Assembly (NCBI GenBank): GCA_963626805.1
Contig: CAVFXS010000023.1
Location: 62,001 to 126,000, forward strand
Length of the DNA: 64,000 nucleotides
From: CAG-632 sp963626805
GTDB taxonomy: Bacteria > Bacillota > Clostridia > Lachnospirales > Lachnospiraceae
Reading direction: 5' to 3'
Numbering within the stretch: position 1 is the stretch's first letter; every line of letters begins with the position of its first letter. The notes under the pieces are model-generated. The model was not told where the DNA came from. It saw only the letters and a list, made by a program, of their open reading frames with translations, and did no database searches. The position numbers and the translations under genes were made by a program. This document shows, piece by piece, positions 60,606 to 64,000 of this stretch.

Positions 60606-60645
60606 GAAAAGCCGGTCAGATCGTAAGATTTGATTGGCTTTTCAC
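60606..60645 (+). terminator. Terminator-like hairpin after copA
   Basis: GAAAAGCC (60606-60613) pairs with GGCTTTTC (60636-60643), with TCA-ATC/GAT-TGA pairs inside. The T-run is the right arm itself (TTTTC). A second strong hairpin (GCAGTGCCTGA/TCAGGGCACTGC, 60738-60772) lies farther on, between copA and the minus-strand small gene. Confidence 0.6.
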
Positions 60646-60795
60646 AGAATGAGACATATGTAAACTTATAAAAATTAGAATAGACGGATTTAGAGAAAGA
60701 ATGAAAGCAGGAAATGAGCGTAAACTTCGGATATTCGGCAGTGCCTGAATGTGAAAGTACTCAGGGCACTGCACAGATAACCGTTTTTTTATATC

Positions 60796-60939
60796 TTAAT
60801 CATATAAAGATTTATGATACCGGATTGCCCCGTAGATTTTCTGGAATAAAACCACAATCATGGAAACAACCAGATAGCCGGTTGACAGAATTCCCACGGA
60901 ACCACCAATAATCATTAAGATAAGATAACCAATATTCAT
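60796..60939 (-). CDS. Small membrane protein (47 residues)
   Basis: A 47-residue protein beginning MNIGYLILMIIGGSVGIL and ending YHKSLYD, with two hydrophobic stretches separated by Ser-Thr-Gly-Tyr and a basic C-terminus. It has AGGAG about seven bases upstream of ATG 60939 (minus strand) and a proper stop. The composition and ribosome binding site make it a credible gene, too short for most gene finders. Function unknown. The overlapping plus-strand frame is less plausible. Confidence 0.6.
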   Translation of the reverse strand: MNIGYLILMIIGGSVGILSTGYLVVSMIVVLFQKIYGAIRYHKSLYD

Positions 60940-61039
60940 AATTAACACTCCTGTTCTATATTATATTTATGTATTCAAAGAAACCCTGTGTTATCACAGG
61001 AAATGGAATAATAACGACATAAAAATACCATACTGTAGA

Positions 61040-61462
61040 TTAGAACATGAGTGCCGGCTTTTGACCATCCTGACATTGAATGTAACGAATCGTTACGGTC
61101 AGACTGTAAAGTTCTTTTCGGAAGACTGTACAACCATGTAGAAAGATAAAAAACGGAGGCAGAAAGGCTGATGTGCCAAAGCAGATTATGAGTGCAATGC
61201 GCAGACGTGTTCGCTCATCAGAACGATGATTCCTGCGGGCACGGATCAGAGATTCCTGTCGATTCATGGACCCATCACTGCTCAGGACAGCGGAATCCGG
61301 CTGTGTTTTTAAAATCGTCAGCACTGTGCTGACCGGCTGTGAGGTCTGATATGCAAAATGCGAATCCTCGGATATCTGTGTCATACAGATGCCGGACAAA
61401 AACATGGCTGTCAGCAGCAGTATACTTATGAAATTATGTATCATGGAATGTCTTTGCCACAT
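61040..61462 (-). CDS. Membrane protein of unknown function
   Basis: A 140-residue protein from ATG 61462 behind GAGGTG, with one hydrophobic segment near residues 9-26 (FISILLLTAMFLSGICMTQI), a polar middle with RRNHRSDERTRLR, and a second hydrophobic segment (IALIICFGTSAFLPPFFIFL). The frame runs back to 61522 without a better ribosome binding site. I do not recognise it. It is transcribed divergently from the Mn2+-riboswitch-controlled ATPase and precedes the 47-residue gene on the same strand. Confidence 0.55.
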   Translation of the reverse strand: MWQRHSMIHNFISILLLTAMFLSGICMTQISEDSHFAYQTSQPVSTVLTILKTQPDSAVLSSDGSMNRQESLIRARRNHRSDERTRLRIALIICFGTSAFLPPFFIFLHGCTVFRKELYSLTVTIRYIQCQDGQKPALMF

Positions 61463-61565
61463 ATCAATCACCTCTGGACAATATTCTAACAAACACAGCA
61501 GGGAACCGCAAGATGAGAGCACGGCGGGAATGGTTAAGAAATGGTAAAGATAGCAGAAAAATATC

Positions 61566-61595
61566 TTGACCGGAAAGATTGACCTGTGTTAGAAT
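61566..61595 (+). promoter_or_regulatory. Promoter of the Mn2+ riboswitch transcript
   Basis: TTGACC (61566-61571), 18 bases, and TAGAAT (61590-61595) preceded by TGT, an extended -10. Transcription should start near 61602, just before the aptamer. Confidence 0.7.
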
Positions 61596-61605
61596 TCAAC
61601 CAAGT

Positions 61606-61712
61606 TGATATCAGGGAGTAGTTCGCATCGAGAAGATGTTGTACAGTTCGTCATCACGTCGGATCCGGTTCTGACCGGGCTGTACATTGCAACAGGAACG
61701 AGACTTTTATCG
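61606..61712 (+). promoter_or_regulatory. yybP-ykoY (Mn2+) riboswitch aptamer
   Basis: The conserved blocks of the yybP-ykoY class are present in order: GGGAGTAG at the 5' side, a variable stem, then the GGTTCTGACCGGG hairpin region, GCAAC and AGGAACGAGAC at the 3' side. The class binds Mn2+ through its two internal loops. The 3' strand of the closing stem (AGACTTTTATC) is also the left arm of the terminator, so aptamer formation should disrupt it and turn the gene on with Mn2+. Confidence 0.92.
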
Positions 61713-61747
61713 CACATTTTATTTGTGTGCGATAAAAGTCTTTTTTT
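61701..61747 (+). terminator. Expression-platform terminator of the Mn2+ riboswitch
   Basis: AGACTTTTATCGCACA pairs with TGTGCGATAAAAGTC (61701-61740, loop TTTTATTTG), followed by TTTTTTT. The left arm overlaps the 3' edge of the aptamer. Confidence 0.95.
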
Positions 61748-61781
61748 ATACATTTTATAAAAACAAATGGAGGTAATTTGT

Positions 61782-64000
61782 ATGCAGGAGTATTGGAATC
61801 AATCGGCAGAAGAAGTCAGGGAAATATTCAGAACCGATCCGGATGGTCTGCAGGACGCACAGGTAGAAGAGATCCGGAAAAAGGTCGGTGAAAATACACT
61901 GGCAGAGGGTAAGAAGAAAAGTATATTTAGGGTATTTTTAAGCCAGTTCTGCGATCTTCTGATTGTGATCCTGTTGGTTGCAGCCGGAATATCCATGTTT
62001 TCCGGTAATGTGGAAAGCACGATCGTAATTGTAGCAGTGCTGCTGATGAATGCGGTTCTTGGAACGGTTCAGCATGTAAAGGCACAGAAATCCCTGGATA
62101 GCTTAAAACAGCTTTCGTCGCCAACAGCAAAGGTGATCCGGAATGGAAGTCTGATGGAAATTCCGTCTAAAAAGGTGGTGCCCGGTGATCTTATAATGCT
62201 TGAGGCAGGCGATATGATCGTGGCAGACGGAAGAATTCTGCACAACTATTCTTTGCAGGTAAATGAAAGTGCACTGACCGGAGAATCTACCAATGTGGAT
62301 AAGGATGATGTACCGTTGTCCGGAAATGTGGCACTGGCAGACCGGATAAATATGGTCTATTCCGGAGGATTAGTTACGTACGGAAGGGCAGAGGTTCTGG
62401 TGACTGCGACAGGTATGGAAACAGAAATCGGTAAAATAGCAGGCATGATGAACGATATTCAGGAGCGGAAGACACCACTTCAGGTCAGTTTGGATCAGTT
62501 CAGTAAGCATCTGGCAACCCTGATCATGATTATCTCAGCACTTGTATTCGGCCTTTGCATTCTGCGGAAGATGCCACTCATAGATTCCTTAATGTTTGCA
62601 GTAGCTCTTGCAGTTGCGGCAATTCCAGAGGCATTAAGCTCTATTGTAACGATTGTTCAGGCAATGGGAACGCAGAAGATGGCGAGAGAGCAGGCGATTA
62701 TAAAGGATCTGAAGGCAGTGGAGAGCCTTGGATGTGTGTCTGTGATCTGTTCCGATAAGACCGGGACACTGACTCAGAATAAGATGACAGTGCAGAAGCT
62801 TTATATAGATGGTAAAGAGTGGAAGCCGGAGGAAATTAATCTTCATGATCAGCTTCACCGGTATTTACTCTATGATGCGATATTGACCAATGATTCCAGT
62901 CTGGTGGATGGAAAAGGAATCGGAGATCCGACAGAGTATGCCTTACTCGAAATGGTTCGGAAAATCCCGGTAGCAGCGAATGATGCGGTTCTGGCAGATG
63001 GATTTCATGAGAATCTGCTCCGGCAGACAATGGTCCGGATGGAGGAACTTCCGTTTGATTCCGACCGGAAGCTGATGTCTACCAAGTATTGTCTGCATGG
63101 AGTTCCGACGCTTCTGACCAAGGGGGCGGTAGATGTATTACTGGATCGGTGTGTCAGCATCCGGACCTCAGAGGGGATCCTTCCTATGGATGAAGAACAG
63201 CGGAAGAAAATCCGGGAGGAAAATAGCCATTTCTCAGAGCAGGGGCTTCGGGTTCTGGCATTTGCCTATCGGGAGCTGGATCAGCCGCTGACTATGGAGG
63301 AGGAAAAAAGATATATCTTCCTCGGACTGATCTCCATGATGGATCCTCCGCGTCCGGAGGCAATCACGGCTGTAGCAGATGCGAAGCATGCCGGTATCCG
63401 ACCGGTTATGATTACAGGCGACCATAAGATTACAGCAACAGCAATTGCAAAGGAAATCGGCATTTTTGAAGCCGGTGATCTGGCTGTGACCGGCATGGAG
63501 CTGGATGCAATGACAGAGGAGGAACTGGATCGGAAGATCGAACAGATATCGGTTTATGCCAGAGTATCACCGGAGAATAAGATTCGTATTGTTAAAAGCT
63601 GGCAGAAAAAGGGAAGAATCGTATCTATGACCGGAGACGGTGTCAATGATGCACCGGCACTGAAACAGGCAGATATCGGAGTGGCAATGGGTATCACCGG
63701 AACTGCAGTGTCCAAGGATGCGGCAGCAATGATTCTGGCAGATGATAATTTTGCCACAATTATGAAAGCGGTATTAAACGGAAGAAATGTATATCGAAAT
63801 ATCAAGAATGCAATTCTGTTTCTGTTATCCGGTAATATGGCAGCAATTTTGTCTGTTCTGTATACTTCCATTCTGGGACTTTCCGTTCCGTTTGCACCGG
63901 TGCATTTGTTGTTTATCAACCTGCTGACGGATTCGCTGCCGGCAATTGCAATTGGTATGGAACCGGCAGATCCGACTCTGTTGGATGAGAAGCCGCGAGA
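61782..64000 (+). CDS. P2A-type cation-transporting P-type ATPase (probable Mn2+ exporter, cut by the window end)
   Basis: The first 739 residues of a P-type ATPase; the gene runs off the window. The start ATG has GGAGG nine bases upstream. Motifs are AVAAIPEALSSIV (about residues 280-292), the M4 ion site, SDKTGTLTQNKM (phosphorylated Asp near 326), LTKGAVD and MTGDGVNDAPALK (about 616-628). By sequence it is of the Ca2+-ATPase group. The Mn2+ riboswitch upstream points to Mn2+ (or Ca2+/Mn2+) export, as for YoaB of Lactococcus, where the same combination is known. Confidence 0.92.
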   Translation, partial: MQEYWNQSAEEVREIFRTDPDGLQDAQVEEIRKKVGENTLAEGKKKSIFRVFLSQFCDLLIVILLVAAGISMFSGNVESTIVIVAVLLMNAVLGTVQHVKAQKSLDSLKQLSSPTAKVIRNGSLMEIPSKKVVPGDLIMLEAGDMIVADGRILHNYSLQVNESALTGESTNVDKDDVPLSGNVALADRINMVYSGGLVTYGRAEVLVTATGMETEIGKIAGMMNDIQERKTPLQVSLDQFSKHLATLIMIISALVFGLCILRKMPLIDSLMFAVALAVAAIPEALSSIVTIVQAMGTQKMAREQAIIKDLKAVESLGCVSVICSDKTGTLTQNKMTVQKLYIDGKEWKPEEINLHDQLHRYLLYDAILTNDSSLVDGKGIGDPTEYALLEMVRKIPVAANDAVLADGFHENLLRQTMVRMEELPFDSDRKLMSTKYCLHGVPTLLTKGAVDVLLDRCVSIRTSEGILPMDEEQRKKIREENSHFSEQGLRVLAFAYRELDQPLTMEEEKRYIFLGLISMMDPPRPEAITAVADAKHAGIRPVMITGDHKITATAIAKEIGIFEAGDLAVTGMELDAMTEEELDRKIEQISVYARVSPENKIRIVKSWQKKGRIVSMTGDGVNDAPALKQADIGVAMGITGTAVSKDAAAMILADDNFATIMKAVLNGRNVYRNIKNAILFLLSGNMAAILSVLYTSILGLSVPFAPVHLLFINLLTDSLPAIAIGMEPADPTLLDEKPR

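Noticed and set aside
60714..60911. 65-codon plus-strand frame after copA
   Set aside because: It overlaps a strong hairpin and the better-supported minus-strand 47-residue gene; no family or good ribosome binding site.

Overview
The window looks like chromosomal DNA from a Lachnospiraceae-type clostridium (Firmicutes). Supporting signs are AGGAGG-type ribosome binding sites, SigA-like promoters, a type III glutamine synthetase, a single-chain HPPK/dihydroneopterin aldolase, an ECF transporter S component, a yybP-ykoY riboswitch, Rpn-family PD-(D/E)XK genes and many small charged or membrane proteins of the gut-clostridial kind. Genus is not determinable from the sequence alone; Coprococcus/Lachnospira-like is a guess. 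Almost everything is on the + strand. The exceptions are a CobW-like GTPase, a small HTH gene and two small membrane proteins.

Layout. 1-15 kb: a VanRS-like two-component system, then a long co-oriented cluster of a secreted membrane protein, an ABC ATPase and permease, a coiled-coil membrane protein, a MoxR ATPase, a DUF58 protein and two large von Willebrand A membrane proteins. 15-27 kb: ECF-type sigma factor with its probable anti-sigma, CobW-like GTPase, NhaC-type antiporter, Lon-like AAA ATPase, DMT exporter, xanthine phosphoribosyltransferase, a radical-SAM/partner pair annotated in other genomes as DNA modification or repair, and a MATE exporter. 27.6-31 kb is the accessory patch: a full Rpn-family gene plus a truncated copy, an HTH gene without a canonical start codon, a long palindrome, a WYL-type HTH stub and a degenerate LytTR response regulator. 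31-49 kb: ECF S component with a class V aminotransferase, a His-less HPr-like protein, D-2-hydroxyacid dehydrogenase, GlnN, polysaccharide deacetylase, folate genes (folC, HD protein, folP, folBK), pheA, a polyphosphate pair (Ppx-HD, Ppk) and a second two-component system. 49-57 kb: tRNA-Leu(UAG), a LysR regulator, a YiiX-like papain-fold protein, then sulfur genes (TcdA-like, cysteine desulfurase, MetY, rhodanese-TtcA fusion) interrupted by a secreted nuclease. 57-64 kb: metal efflux, with csoR-copA under a CsoR-type operator and a P-type ATPase under a Mn2+ riboswitch, the latter running off the window.

The strongest regulatory observations are these: a leader peptide ending Met-Cys-Cys-Arg upstream of the O-acetylhomoserine sulfhydrylase gene; a well-placed Shine-Dalgarno and ATG inside copA that would release its C-terminal CopZ-like domain as a free chaperone; an apparently leaderless radical-SAM mRNA; a direct repeat after the LytTR regulator gene that may be its operator; and a 13-bp-arm palindrome with a CRP-like core covering the -35 region of the HTH gene that lacks a canonical start. 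Several start codons were moved inward from the longest open frame because a good ribosome binding site, or a promoter inside the longer frame, argues for it. No CRISPR array, prophage or complete insertion sequence was seen.
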